Notes under the pieces: model-generated
The model's input: only the letters and a program-made list of their open reading frames with translations
Databases searched by the model: none
Told to the model about the DNA's origin: nothing
Shown here: positions 30,233 to 55,340 of the stretch, one piece after another
Layout: every line of letters starts with the position of its first letter
Numbering within the stretch: the first letter of the stretch is position 1
Program-made: the position numbers and the translations under genes
Assembly (NCBI GenBank): GCA_963693365.1
Contig: CAVNZM010000014.1
Span: forward strand, 3,038,001-3,102,000
Direction of reading: 5' to 3'
Length of the DNA: 64,000 nucleotides
Source of the DNA: Amoebidium appalachense
Lineage: Eukaryota; Ichthyosporea

Positions 30233-30671
30233 CCACCGGGGGGGAAGCTTCTCATGACTTCGCAGGTCTCATCATACACGGGGTATACACCACCCACACA
30301 AGCTGCACACGTACGTACGTGTCTCCCTGTCCCTGTAGCATGTTCAATGGCAGACCCTGACTACAGCGCCAGCCTAGCACATGTACATGTTGTCACACCA
30401 AACACATTTATGCCGCACACACACACACACAGACACACACACAAAAATTCACACACACACAGCCGTGACACCACATATGCATCATAGCCATGCATGGCCA
30501 CATGGACATACAATGCACATGCCTGCGCATGTATATATAGGCCGGCCTCCACTTCAAAACTCCCCCCCCCCAGAAATCGAACCCCATTCCCCCCTCCTCC
30601 GCTGCCCACCGTTCCCTCCACCAGTGCTGCCCCTCCTTCTCCCCCACCGCCGCTCCGGCCTCACCTCCCCC

Positions 30672-30711
<40 letters not shown>

Positions 30712-31164
30712 AGGCGGATCCCTCCCCCCGGCCCCCCCCCCCCCCCCCCTTCTAGTACTCCCCTCCCCCCCCCCATTCCCCCCCAGGAAGGCCTAAACAT
30801 GGAATGGATCTAGATGCTCAGAGTCGACGGCCACCAGGTGCAGGTGCCACGTGTATCACGATCAGTGGCACACGTCTTTAATGGCAGGCGATACACACAC
30901 TGTGCACCACTGTGTTCCGTTCAAAGACACACATGCACATACATACACAGCCGTGACACCACACAATCATGTGACCTAGGCTAGTACACGTGCACAGGCA
31001 CATACTATCTCGGATTATGATAACCGTATTACAAACGTGCACATGCATCCACCCTGTACAATCACATGCTATGCACCCACCCACCCACCCACACACACAA
31101 ACACACACACACTTACACTGCACACACACACCATGTACACGGCGCACGCACACACACCCCGTGG

Positions 31165-31196
<32 letters not shown>

Positions 31197-31377
31197 AAAG
31201 AAACCGTTGGTACAAACACACACACCTGTACACATACATACAGACACACACACCCTAGCCTGCATACATACACACCACACTGCACACACACACACATACA
31301 TACACACAATGTACATACATACACACACACCATAACCGTTGACACAAAACACACCGTGACATACATACAATGTCATG

Positions 31378-31409
<32 letters not shown>

Positions 31410-31628
31410 CACACACACGTGCACATGTGCACACATGCATACAACATAGACACACACACACCGATTACCGCTGACACAAATACACACACCCACACCTGTA
31501 CACATACACACAGGCACACACACCGTGCATCCATACCCACCACACACACACACACACACACACAGTTGCAAAGAAAAATACTCACACACACACAAACACA
31601 GACACAACCACCCAACCTGATTTTCTTT

Positions 31629-31659
<31 letters not shown>

Positions 31660-31716
31660 TCCCCCCCCAAACATTCGATTTCTGCCTGAGCTTCCCATGT
31701 TGCTGCCTCAACTCAC

Positions 31717-31764
<48 letters not shown>

Positions 31765-32536
31765 CCCTCCCCTCCCCTTCCCCCAGAATTTTTAAATACG
31801 GAGCAAAATGTATATATATATTGTGCATTAATGCACTTCATATTTCCCTTTTATTCCTTCAAAGCTTCAAGTGCCAACACCAGGAAGGCCTCTAATAACC
31901 ACAGGGGTTTTGAGTATGCATTATAATTACATTTTGATGCAATATAGGCACAAATAAGCATGCCCTAGTTTACTGATGCGCGATGATTACGATTTTTGGT
32001 GGGCCTGCTCCGACGGAGCATTCCGATTTTCGAAGAGGTTTTCCGAAGCGGGATTTCGACTTCCGTTAATGGGCTCCACCGTCCTTCGAACCCTGATTGC
32101 AAAAGTATGTCCGCTCTCACGGCCATAATGGTCGTACGTGAGGTACGTGTACCAATGGGTGGCCGTGGTGGTGCACGTGGTGATACCGGTTGTTTGCCCG
32201 CGCGTGTGTGTGACTGGGTACCGTTACGGTAGTGTTTGTGTACCGTGATGCGTGGTGGTGATTGACGGACCGGGTGGCGGTGGGGCTGGAGGGGCCCGGC
32301 CCCGGCGGGGAGCGCGGGTACGTATACCCGGTACGCGGGGACCACACACAACCACATCACTATTATTAGCCTTGTTCACTCGGGGATCGATGGGATGGGG
32401 TAGGGTGGGTGGGTGGGTAGGTGGGTGGTGGTGGTGGTGGTGGTGGTGCCACGGTGGTGGTGGTGAAGGGAGGAGGGGGAGGCGGCGGGAATTTCCGAAA
32501 CTTTCTGACTGGTTCCCGAAAGAACGGCCAGGGGAT

Positions 32537-32612
<76 letters not shown>

Positions 32613-32709
32613 TATGAGAGAGGTGAGAGGGGGGGAGGGGGAGGGGAAGGGGGTGGCATATTTGCGTGCCTCGTGAATCAACCCACGAGTGTCACCTGAG
32701 GCCAACAAG

Positions 32710-32748
<39 letters not shown>

Positions 32749-33260
32749 CCACCCCCCCTTTCCAAAACTTTTTTTGGCGATTCCGAAAGGGCAGTTTGGC
32801 CCTCCGAAAAACTCAAAAAACAAAAATCGAACCCTGGAAGGGTGGGGCCGAGGGCCTGAGGAGCTGAGGGAGCCTGAGGCCCGAGGACCCGGGGGGGTGG
32901 TGCAGCAGGTACGCTAATCGTCCAGCTCCATATATAACCATATATGAAGCATAGAGGCAAGAAACGATTGGATCGTGTCAAAATTTTGGCGCCAAAGGCC
33001 CTGGCTTGCGGCTTTTGCGGCGCAGGGCCTTCACTCTTGAGCCTTCATAAATTTAAAGCTTGTTCCTTGCATGGTTAGAGACCCCAGTTCAACTAGTTCC
33101 GTTTTTTCCATTCATTTTGCCTACCTTTATTCGAGCTCAAGAATACAGATTGTTGGCGTTGTCGCCGAAGCACGGCGATCACGAAAAAACCTCAACGACA
33201 GAGAGCCTTTCTGTTTCGGAACTTCAAGCACACAGCAAGGGAAACACTTTTGTTCTGAAA
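29457..33260. other. Intergenic interval between RIOX2 and the small helical gene
   Basis: It holds T and GT runs (29650-29730), a C run (30192-30230), C/T-rich blocks (30560-30790), CA-rich sequence with TACATACA words (31080-31600), C runs (31630-31760) and a pure G run at 32538-32611. The stretch 31800-32370 has normal complexity but no exon I can support. Confidence 0.5.
32538..32611. repeat. Uninterrupted G run, about 74 nt
   Basis: Pure G, with a C run of about 38 nt at 32710-32747. The two could pair as a stem around about 100 bases. Very long G runs are prone to assembly error, so the exact length is doubtful. Confidence 0.9.
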
Positions 33261-34336
33261 ATGGAGCAGCAAACTACGTCGTCAAGCTACATGAGGTTGG
33301 TTCCTGCTATTCGAACTTATTCTTATTTTCTTTCCTTTAGGCACGTTTCTTACTGTGTAACCCCGTTGACAATTGAACACGCCGAAGGAGTTCGAGATGA
33401 TACAGTTGCTTGGACACGTGCGCACACAAAACAGGAAGCTGCGCATGTGTGCACACACACCTGCGCACACAAAACATGCAAACGAACACGTGCAGGCACG
33501 CTCTATTCCGCTCTTGCCCACACCCTAGATCTCTCCCCCCTCCCCCCCCCCCCCTCCCCCCCCCCCTCCCCCTTCCCCTCCCCCTCCCCTCCCCCCCTTC
33601 CGCCTCCCCCGCCCCACACAAACACACACCCATTTTTATTTCGTGCAAGGCACACTTAAGTAAGATCGGCGCTTTCCAATTCGCATACACGGCCACCCAA
33701 GCCGCTATCAGATACCCTTGTTACAAGTGCACACCTCTCTGCACACGAACATCAAGCACTATTGCAAGGAAAGAGCACGTGTAAGTGATGTTCTAGTGCA
33801 GCCACCCTCTACGTCCTTTGGTCCCCGCACAGTGCACTACACCTTCTGTCCCCATCCCAGCTTTCTCCCCTCATTGTGAACCTTTGTTTATCAATCGTCC
33901 TTCTCTACAACGTGCGTCTGTACTTCTCAGTCACGTAATCTCAATCCTTTTGGTCTCCCCACCCACCCACCCACCCACTCACCCAACACCCCCTCTCGCC
34001 CTCCCCCCCCCCCCCCCCCCTCCCCCCCCCCCCTCTTCCCCCCCCGTCCCCTCCGCTCCCCCCACCCACCCACCACCCCCTCTCTCGTCTCGGGTACTAC
34101 GGCTTGCACCCTCATTCATTGGTCCTGTTCCCACCTGCTCGATCTCTATTACAAACCTTTCCCCTCCTTTTTTGCGCATCGAAACCATCTCCTAATCGTG
34201 AACACGGCACACAGACTCAACAGCAAGCTGCTAGAGCTGCAGTGGCAGTTGAAGTCTTTGGACGAAAACGTTCAGTCGGTGCACATTTTGTCCACGGCAG
34301 CCCATCGCACAGCATTGACCCACACGGCTTTGTATG

Positions 34337-34375
<39 letters not shown>

Positions 34376-34980
34376 TTCCCCCCAAACTCCCCGCGACCCC
34401 TCCCCGCCTCTCCCCAGCTCACTCCCCCCTCTCTCCTCCCCTCCCCCCCCCCCCCCCCCCTGCCACCCTCTCTCCCCCTCCGCCCTCCCCCCCCCCCCTC
34501 TCTCCCCCCTCCCCCTGCCTGCCGCCCTTCCTCCCCTCCACTTCTCTCTCTCTCTCTCTCCCCCCCCTCCCCCCCCCTCCCCCCGTCTCCCTCCTCCCCC
34601 TTTCTCTCTCCCTTCCCCCCCCCCCCCCTCTCTCCTCTCTCTCATTACCCACCCCCCCCCCCCCCCCCCCCCCCCCCCCTTTCCTTTGCCCGCCCCTTTT
34701 CTCAGACACGCACACACACACACACTTACCCCACGCACCCCCGTTCAATGAGAGTGGGCTCTGGCTGTATTGATGAAATCGACTCTATCTGTGCTGATAA
34801 TTGCATGTCGTCGTTAGGATCTTGTCTGCAGTGTGCCTTGTTCAATCGAGATGCTCATATGCTACTATCACACAGCGCTGCACTGTAGCCCCCCCTCCCC
34901 CCCCCCTCCCCTTTCTCCCCTCCCCTGGCTGGTCCCTCCTTCTCCTTCACCCGTTTGTCGCGCATGCGCGCGCGCGCGCG

Positions 34981-35049
<69 letters not shown>

Positions 35050-35220
35050 GCACGCACACACATGTGCACATGCAAACGCACAGGCACACACATTGCGCGC
35101 GCGTGTGTGTGTGTTTTTGCTGGGGGGGCTTGGGCACCAATACTGATTGAGAATAATGTTCACAGATTCAAAGCTGCTGCCGACCACCACGAAGCAAACA
35201 CCCACCAACCCACACCATAA
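33261..35220 (+). CDS. Small helical protein, 68 residues (three exons); Hsk3-like?
   Basis: Exons 33261-33295, 34215-34331 and 35166-35220 (TAA) use GT-AG sites, keep phase at both joins and give 68 residues. The ATG has good context (GAAAATGG). The protein is MEQQTTSSSYMR, a Leu-rich amphipathic helix (LNSKLLELQWQLKSLDENV, then QSVHILSTAAHRTALTHTAL) and a short polar tail. Its size and the L-x-x-L-Q-x-x-L-x-x-L-x-x-N pattern recall the DASH/Dam1 subunit Hsk3 (about 69 residues in yeast), which helps couple kinetochores to microtubules. That likeness is from memory and weak: many small coiled coils look alike. The repeat-filled introns between show nothing else coding. A candidate AATAAA lies at 35961-35966. 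Confidence 0.55.
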
Positions 35221-36095
35221 TAGGCTCCCGAGCCCCAAATGTCGATTGCGATCGATTCCGACCCGCCTTTCCCCCTCCGTGTCAGAGAAAATTTCAGCTC
35301 CTTTGAACATTTTTATTTTATTTTATTTTTATTTTATGGTCGCAACGCTGGGGTGAGAATGGGGATGTGAAGGTATTTTTTACTGGTCTAGTATACCGCA
35401 TCCCTTCCTCCCAGAAATATACTTTTGGCATGCTGGCCTGCCTTAGGCAATTTGGGATTTTGGTGCCAAATTATCTATTGATTTTAACTAAATTCTATGA
35501 TTTTCTGAATGTGTAGTGGTTACCGGGCTAAGCGGTAGCCAAAAAAGTATAACATGAAATGTGAAGCTGACGCGGTTTTGTTATATTTAGGCAGGCTGGC
35601 CGTGTGATCTGGTATTTGTTGAAGAATGATTCGTAGATTTCGGCTTCTTCTTAGAGAAAATCATTTTTCTTCTTCTCTTTTTGTGTTGGTGGTGGTGGTG
35701 GTGGGTGCGTGGGGTTGAGGGGTGGGGGATGGGGGGAGAGCGGAGAGTTGATAACCAGATATCATATCATCCTGTAATTTTGCTCAATCTAATTGTCGAA
35801 TGCTCTGTATTTCTCTAGCATGCTGACCGGCAGCAAACTACATGGTAAAGAGGGAAAAACGGGGATTTTCTCTCGTATATTACGGTTTCTTCAGCGGCTA
35901 GCCCAGTGTGAAGCTTATGTACACAACTATAGTATACTTATCAACCGAGCCAGCTAACTAAATAAAGAAACATGTAGAGTTTTGATACGTTGTCGTTTTG
36001 GTGTAGATATTATGAACAAGGCGACGCTTCATGTCATTCAGTTATAAGCAAGATATATGACATTAGGTATGCACAGAGTACAAGTACGTCAGGGT

Positions 36096-36182
<87 letters not shown>

Positions 36183-36444
36183 CGCGCTTGCGCGAGGGTT
36201 CGGCGCGCGCACGCAAGAGTGAATACGCACGGCTGCGTGCATGTGTGCACGCCTGTGTGTGTGTTGGGGTATGTGACTATGAGCGCATGCCGCCCTGGGT
36301 GGTTTAGTTCTTATCAGGGGTCATTTCTTCCTGAAATTCCTTGTTTTCCCCATCATGGGAGAAAAACAGGGGGTGTCAGGAAAAAAAACCGATTCCTAAT
36401 AAAAACTAAACCACCATTAACGGCCATTAAAGACAACAGCGGCA
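35221..36444. other. Convergent intergenic region
   Basis: This lies between the end of the small helical gene (+) and the stop of DXO (-). It is AT-richer than most of the window and includes (GT)n at 36097-36173 followed by CGCGCG. No further coding signal. Confidence 0.5.
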
Positions 36445-47705
<11,261 letters not shown>

Positions 47706-47898
47706 CTTGGATTCAAAAGCAACTTGAACAGCCGTGTTCGATGACTGACAGGATTAAAATTATAAACCCTAGCTCACAGATAGAGGTTATAGAGATTTCG
47801 ATTATAAGAACACACACTGTGCCGGGTCCGCATGGGTCCGCCGACAGGGAAAGGAAAGTGTGCTGTATACTGTAGGTGGTCATCTACTGTAGGTGGTC

Positions 47899-47940
47899 AC
47901 CAAGGCCTCCTAAATGGTGTGCTATTTAGGAGGCCTTGGT
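47899..47940. promoter_or_regulatory. Hairpin with AAGGCCTCCTAAAT arms upstream of DXO
   Basis: Perfect 17-bp arms (47899-47915 and 47924-47940) around an 8-base loop, about 194 bp before the DXO ATG. The arms match the RIOX2 upstream hairpin (19827-19866) except A for G near the tip, with the change mirrored in both arms so the stem stays paired. Confidence 0.75.
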
Positions 47941-48041
47941 GGTCACTGATGGTAATGATGGTGGGGTGCGAGCCGCGCAATTTTTATTCGACCAATCAAA
48001 GGCTGTTGCTTGATTGCGCAAACGGTGTGGCGACTTGACTC

Positions 48042-48252
48042 CAAGTCGCGACTTGAAGTCACCATGCACCCTGACTTCAACCAAGTCAAGTCAGGCCCTG
48101 AAGCCGGACATAGGAGTGACTTGATGGGGGGGAGGGGGGCTTGGGGTGGTGAAGCATAGGAGGGTGGGTGGGAAGGAGGGGGCGTAATGCCTGCCCATAG
48201 CCCCAGCCGGCCGGGGAGTTACTAAAAATAGAACCCTTTCAAGTCGCGACTT
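48042..48252. repeat. Two AAGTCGCGACTT palindromes among AAGTC repeats
   Basis: CAAGTCGCGACTTG (48042-48055) and AAGTCGCGACTT (48241-48252) are perfect palindromes. Between and after them AAGTC/CAAGT words recur (48070-48120 and 48253-48312). Confidence 0.6.
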
Positions 48253-49163
48253 CAAGTCAAGTCAAGTCATCAAACCCAGCGAACAACTATAATTATAAGT
48301 CAAGTCAAGTCATGAAGGCTCTGCCACACCCCTGCGGCCGAGTCGAAGTGTGTACACGAGCTAGTGTGTGCGTGCCTGTGTGCGTGTGTACGTGTGTGTT
48401 TGTATGTGTGTGTGTACACACGCGTGTGTCTGTGTGCACGTGCGCGCACGCGTATTTATGTAAAATTTGTGTTTCAACCTGCATGCATGCCGGGCTTGTG
48501 CGTGTACGTGTGTGCGTGCGTGACGCCGTGTGTTTACAGTGTGCGTGTGCGCGCCCATGAAACTGCGTATGTACGTGTTTGAGTATGAATGTGTATGTGT
48601 GTGCGCATGCGTGTGCGTGTTTGCCTGTACACTGCAGAACTGTCCTATGTGGGTTCGGGACCGTTGGCAAACTTATTTCCACTTAGAGGGTGAGGCTAAA
48701 TTTGGCTGTCCTCACAGCCTTGCCCGCTGGCTTATATAAGGTGGGCGGAGGTGAGGGGGAAAGGGGGGGGGGGGGGGGGGGGGGGGTAGAGGAGGCCTAG
48801 GCTAGGGGAGGATGCAAATTGCTGTAAATGCACGTGATGGCCCCGCTGATGACAGGTGCACGTGGTGTTGGTAGTCTGTGCTACTATTATGACATCCGTG
48901 TGTGTGCAATTTATTGTAGTTGCAGTAAAGTTTAGATTTTCGAGGTTTTTTTAAAGGGTGGTGGTTTGGGAGGACAGTATGCGGTTGTAGAATACAAAAG
49001 CAACCTACAGGCTGAACCCAGTATGCATGACTACCTCGCGATACTGCAGACATGCCATCTACGTGCACTCATGATGTCATGGGCGACGATGTGGAATAAG
49101 GCCAAATAAAATGGTGTGCGAGTGAGGGTCCTGGGGGGTTGGGGGGAACCTCGGGAGTGGGTG

Positions 49164-49202
<39 letters not shown>

Positions 49203-49316
49203 TGGCGGGGAGGGAGGGAGGGATGGAAGGAGGGAGGAAGGGAGGGAGGGAGGGGGGGGAGGGGGGAGAAAATGAGAGGGGGGGGGGGGGGGGAAGGTAG
49301 GGAGAGGGTGAAGAGC

Positions 49317-49473
<157 letters not shown>

Positions 49474-50002
49474 TGTGTGTGTGTGTTTGTGTGTGAAATT
49501 GAGTGAGAGCTGAGAGAGCGGGGAGAGCACGGAGAGCGGGGCCATCCGGTTGGAAATGGCGCCAAAATGACTAAGTCAACCAATTAGATTTCGATTCTCG
49601 AAGAAAAGACAGCCAATCGTCTGAGTCTATGACGTCACATGTGTAAAATAGAGCATAAAGAACTTCAAGCCAGTAAATTCAAAATAATCATCACAATCAT
49701 TTAGGAAAGTATAATAAAATCAGCAAAAACCTTTCATTTTTACACAAGTTTTATGTGGACTAGACTGTACATTGTGGCTGACGCGTCAAGCTCTCTGCTT
49801 CAGAAAATTTGCCCCCGCTTATCGTTCAACCAATCAAGTAAAACCGTGTGACACCTGCACATGTGGACATGATCACTCACGTGAAAACTGTAACCACGGG
49901 TCCTTTTCGTTTTATTTTTCTAGCAAAGCAGGAAAGTGGTGGTTGGTTTTATAGTGAAGGAAAGGCACATAGACGGGTAGAGGGAGGTAAAAGGGCGCGA
50001 AA

Positions 50003-50837
50003 ATGGACGCCGCACACCTGCAACAGACGTTCTTGGCGACGTTCAACCCGGCCACAACGAAGGAGGCTGAGACGCATCTCAACTCCCAGGTGTGCTTCAT
50101 CGGATTTCACGTCTTGCACTCTGCAAATAGTGACTGCATTTGGCGAGCCTCAACAGAAACTTCACGCATTTCCAGCTAAATATTGCGATAAATAGATATG
50201 GCATTAGAAGCCTTACATGAGGAGCATTTGTGTCGAGAATTGTTGATGTCCCGGGACATCTCAGCTCTGGGTGTAGTTTTGAGGGCGCTTGAACTTGGCA
50301 GTGTTTTGAAGTGCACATGGTTGTGCGGACTCTGATTCTGTCGTTTTTGCAGCTTTGCTACCAGCCCGGTTTTGTGCCGGCGCTTATGCAATTGATAACC
50401 GCTGCCGGCATTGATCCAGCCATCCAGCAGGCTGGTTGGTTGCCCCCCCTCCCCCCCCCCCCCCCCCCCCTCCCCCCGCCCGTCCCCTCTCCCCTTGCCG
50501 TCCCATCTTAAAATGCACACGAAGACACGCACGTAGACCTTCTCTGGTCAACATTAGCCAAAAGAATTTACTAGCAACGGCCACATATCACACCGTTGTC
50601 AGCGGGGGCACACACGGTGTGTTCAAGCATATACGTAGACATCTATGCACACATATGTTCCTAGATCCGCACACACCCACATACACACGCCCGCTGTTAA
50701 CTAGCACACAAGGACTTGCAGAGTTGTCCTGTGTAGGGTCACTCTGATAAGAACATGAGCCCTGTTGTTCAGTTACGTTCTTCGCCGTTGCAAGTGCATG
50801 GGGCGCAATGAGGGATCGGATGTGTGTGTGTTTTGTT

Positions 50838-50878
<41 letters not shown>

Positions 50879-51120
50879 GGGGGACGCAGGTGGAGGGAGG
50901 AAGGAGGGAGAGGGAGGGGAGAGAAGAGGCTGATGGAAAGGCGTTCTTTGGTGGCTGCCGGAAGAATTTATGTAGTAGGATCTGCATGTGCCTGTTTGTG
51001 TGTCTCTCTCCCTGTCTGTGTTTGTATGTGTGGGTGTGTGCGGGTTTGTGTGTGGGCTGGGCGGTTTGTTGGTAGTGGTTGGAGGGGGGGATGGGGGGGG
51101 GAGAAGAGGGGGGGGGGGGG

Positions 51121-51157
<37 letters not shown>

Positions 51158-52107
51158 GGATTGCAGAATGGAAGGGAACGCTTGTGAGTGTTTGGTGGAA
51201 CTACTTGCGCTTTATCAGAAAGAGAAACGGGCTGGAGGGTGTGATTGTAGGTGTGGGTGGGGTTGGATGGTTCAGGGGGGGGAGAGGGGGAAAAGGGGGG
51301 CAGAAGGCAAAGAGGGATGGCAATGAGAAGCGTTTGTGTGTGCATGTGTGTAGGGGGGTGGGGGGGGGGGGGTGGGGGTGGGGGGGGGGGGCATGTGCTA
51401 CCTTTGTCTTATGTTTATGGTGTTTCTTTTGTTTATGTTATGTTTATGGTGGGGGTTTTTTTTTATTGCAGCTGCCGTCTACTTCAAGAACCACGTCAAC
51501 CGCTACTGGGCAAACCTGAGCACTGACGCACAGAAATACCTGGTATGCACACAGTACCTGTTGCAATGGAACAGTAATGATGGTTTAAGGAACGAAATAT
51601 CTGGTCGGCGGAGGGAACAGGGGATGAAAAGTCGTTGGACGGGGGGGGAGGGGGGGGGGGGGGAAGAAGGGAGGAGGGGAGGAATCCTGAAGGGGGAAGG
51701 GAAGGTGCACGAAGAAAGAGGTTTAGGGGGGGGGGGGGGGGGGGGGGAGGGGCAAATTGGAAATAAGAAAAAGGATGCAGAGCTCGTCTTTTTTTCACCA
51801 CCTTTTTTTTGGTGGTGGTGGGTGGGTAGGGGGGGGGGGGGGGGGGTAGGAAGGCGTTTGGGGTCGAGGGGTGTGGTGAGAGGAGAGGGGTGGGTGGGGA
51901 GAAGATGAAGGGGAGCCTTGTGGTTCATGGAGTTGGATCAGAAATGAAAGGCATTTCCCCCTTTGCATCCCTCGGGTTCCTTCCTCCGTTTCTTTCGTAT
52001 ATCTACTGCCTGCCTTCCCCCCCCCCCCCCCCCCCCCGCCCCACCACGGGCCCCCAGCCCCTCCTCCCCCCCTCTTCCCCTTCTCCTCCTCAGGCCACCT
52101 CCCTCCC

Positions 52108-52139
<32 letters not shown>

Positions 52140-53732
52140 ACCCCCGCCCCACAACCACTACGGCAAATTATCCCTTTCCCGTGCAAACTTCTTTCCTTCA
52201 CTTCTTCTTGCTTCAATCCTTCCCCCCCCCCCCCCCCCTCCCCCTTCCCCCCCCCCCCCTCCCCTCCCCCCCCCCCCCCCCCCCTCTTCCTCCTCAGCCT
52301 CTTCCCCTCTTCCCCTCCGTGTATGGGTCTTTGAAACAACTGGTGTCAGGTAGGAAGACAATATAAACAAGTTTACAGTTATAATTAAATTAGATCTGGG
52401 TGTTTGTTGTCAGATCCCCGAGGATGAGAAGCAGTTGGTGCGAGACAACATCTTGGAGCTTATCGTGGCCACCCCCACAAAGATCAAGTACATCCCCCCC
52501 TCCCCCCTCTCTCCCTCTCTCCCTCCCTCACTTTCTCCCCCCTTCTCTCCCCCCCCCCCCCCCCCCCTCCCCGGCCGCTGCCAGCCCCCTCTCAGCACAA
52601 GTCATCCCCTGTGAAGGACTGGATCTGCTTGGGTCATCCACTTCAAAAAAAATCCACCTGCTTTCTCTTTCCTATGTTTGGAGTGGTTGTGTGAGGGAAG
52701 GAGGTGGGTTGGGTTGGGTTGAGGGAGCGGCGGAGAGTTGCATGCCAGTAAAGTATGCTGCACGTTAGTTTCTTTTCATTTCTTTCTAGCTTGTACTATA
52801 TGCATGTTACTACAACCCCCCCCCCCCTCCCCCTTCCCCACAACCACCGCACAAGTGCCCGTGACGTGCATGCATACTTACACACACACACACACAGGCT
52901 TGCACATACACACACATGGACCTGCGCACACACACAAACACAGGCGCGCGCACACACACGCGCCTGGGCCGGCACACACACGCGCGCGCACGACCCACGC
53001 ACACACACACACACGAACACGAACACACGTCTTCTCCCTTTTTACGCCCACTTTTCTTTAGAAGACCCTTCCCAACCCAACACTTCCCCTTATCCACCAT
53101 CCCCCCCGCCCCCCACCCCCCACTTCTACCATTTTCCCTACTCCTTTCATTCAATCACTCTTCCCCCCCCCCCCCCCCCCCCCCCCCAGCCCACCCACCC
53201 ACCCACCGCAACCCCCCCACGTGGGTCCCCCCTGAGAATGGGCTTTGCTTACTATGCATACTCTTTATGTTTGGTTTGCACTCCACATCGTGTCGTCCGT
53301 TGTTTATGTGTACTTCGTACTTGATGGCACATTCACCCCCCCCCCCCCCCCCCCCTACCCCCAACCCACCTCACCCCACCCCCCACCCCCTCCTCCTTTT
53401 TTGTTTTGCTTACACGTTCTCGTTTCTATCTCCATCTTTCACACTTTCACTCACCAACTTCCCGTTTTTTTCGTTTCTCCCTCCATTTTTTTTTTACACT
53501 TCACTTATTAACTTCCGTTTTTTGGTTTTTGCAGGGTGAACATTACCGTTGTTCTCCATCGGGTTCTTGCCAATGATTTCCCGGAGAAGATTGGGATGGA
53601 CTTTGTGCACAAGGCTCTGTCGTTCCTCAGTTCGACCGACGCAAACACTGTGCACAGCGGCCTGCTTGCCATCTACGTGCTGACGCAGAGATACGAGTAG
53701 GTGGAAATGTTCGTGTGTGTATCTGTGTGTGT

Positions 53733-53763
<31 letters not shown>

Positions 53764-54323
53764 AGGGGGGGGGGGGCGAGTGGGCGAGTGGGGGGCGGGA
53801 GGGGAGGAAGGGGGGTTAGGGGGGGAGGGGGTATCGACTGTGGGCGGGTGGATGTGGGGTTGAGTGGGTGTGTGCGGTGGAGAGGGAGGGGAAGGCGGGT
53901 GCGGAGGGGGGGGGGGGGGGTTTGAGTAAGTGTGTGTGTGTGTGTGTGTGCGCGCACACGTGTTTATGTATGTAGATGGAGGGGGGGAAGGGGGGCAGGA
54001 GGGAAGGGATGTGGGTTCGTGATTGTGTGTTTTTTTTTTTTTGGGGGGGGGGGGGGGGGGAAGGGGGAGGGGGGGGGGGGGGGGGGGGGGGGAGATCTTT
54101 TGGTGGATGTGGTTGCTGGTGTCCCCGAGCACCGAATAGCTGACCTGACTCAGTTAGACGCTTGCACCTGCACAGACGCGTGCATATGGGTGTGAACAGG
54201 AGCACAACTACATGGACACACATGGACACACACACACACACGTGCATACACGTGCACACACCCGGTCACAACCACACAAGGATGCAGGCAAGCACGCATG
54301 CACACTCACACACATGTGCGCAT

Positions 54324-54371
<48 letters not shown>

Positions 54372-54535
54372 TGAACACCGTTTAGCCTCCGAGCATACAC
54401 CCATTCCCTCAAACCAACACAAACACACAGGTGACAACCAACCATGAGTTTTGTTAACCCATTGAATCTCTCATTACACTACTACCAATCGATTGTGTTA
54501 GTAGGTCGTCCATTTTTCGGTCCTGTGTGTGTGTG

Positions 54536-54570
<35 letters not shown>

Positions 54571-55309
54571 TTCGCTTCAGGCTGCCGCACCCCACATTAT
54601 TATTTCACGAAGCCGGTAACAAGTAATGATGCTTTCTTGCACGACAAAATTAGTTTGGTCATTCATTTTCCGGCCCCGTGCGTGCGTGTGTTTTCAGGCG
54701 GCCGCACCCCACATTCTTATTTCACGAACCCAGGCACAAAAAGGACGAGGAAAGGCAGCCCTTCTACGAGATTGTGCCCCTTTTATTCCCGAGGTTGTAC
54801 GAGATTGCTGCCCACTGCCAGTCCATGGCCACACAGGAGCTGTCGATGCTCCTGAGGGTCGTGCTTAAGACATTCTTTGCGGCAATTCAGGTATGCATTG
54901 CCACATTCCATGCATTCCTGAGTGCATGTTTGTCGCTGGTTGGGTATGCATATGCATTCCTGAGCACGGTTTATGACTGCTTAGGTTATGCACTCGCAAT
55001 GTTTGAGCATGTTATATCTTAAACACACACACACACAAATGTACACAAGAACGTGCGCAGGCACGTACGAGCAGGGAGCACATGCACGCACACACACACC
55101 CACACAGACACAGGCGTACACACGCACGCACACACGCACACACACAGTCACATTCACACTTACACTCACCCTCACACTCAATCACTCACTCACGTATGCA
55201 CCCCTCCCCTCGCCTACACAAACACATACACACACCCTCACACACATACGCACTCACTCGCGCACACACGCACGCGTGAGCACACACGCACACATACACA
55301 CGCAAGCAA

Positions 55310-55340
<31 letters not shown>

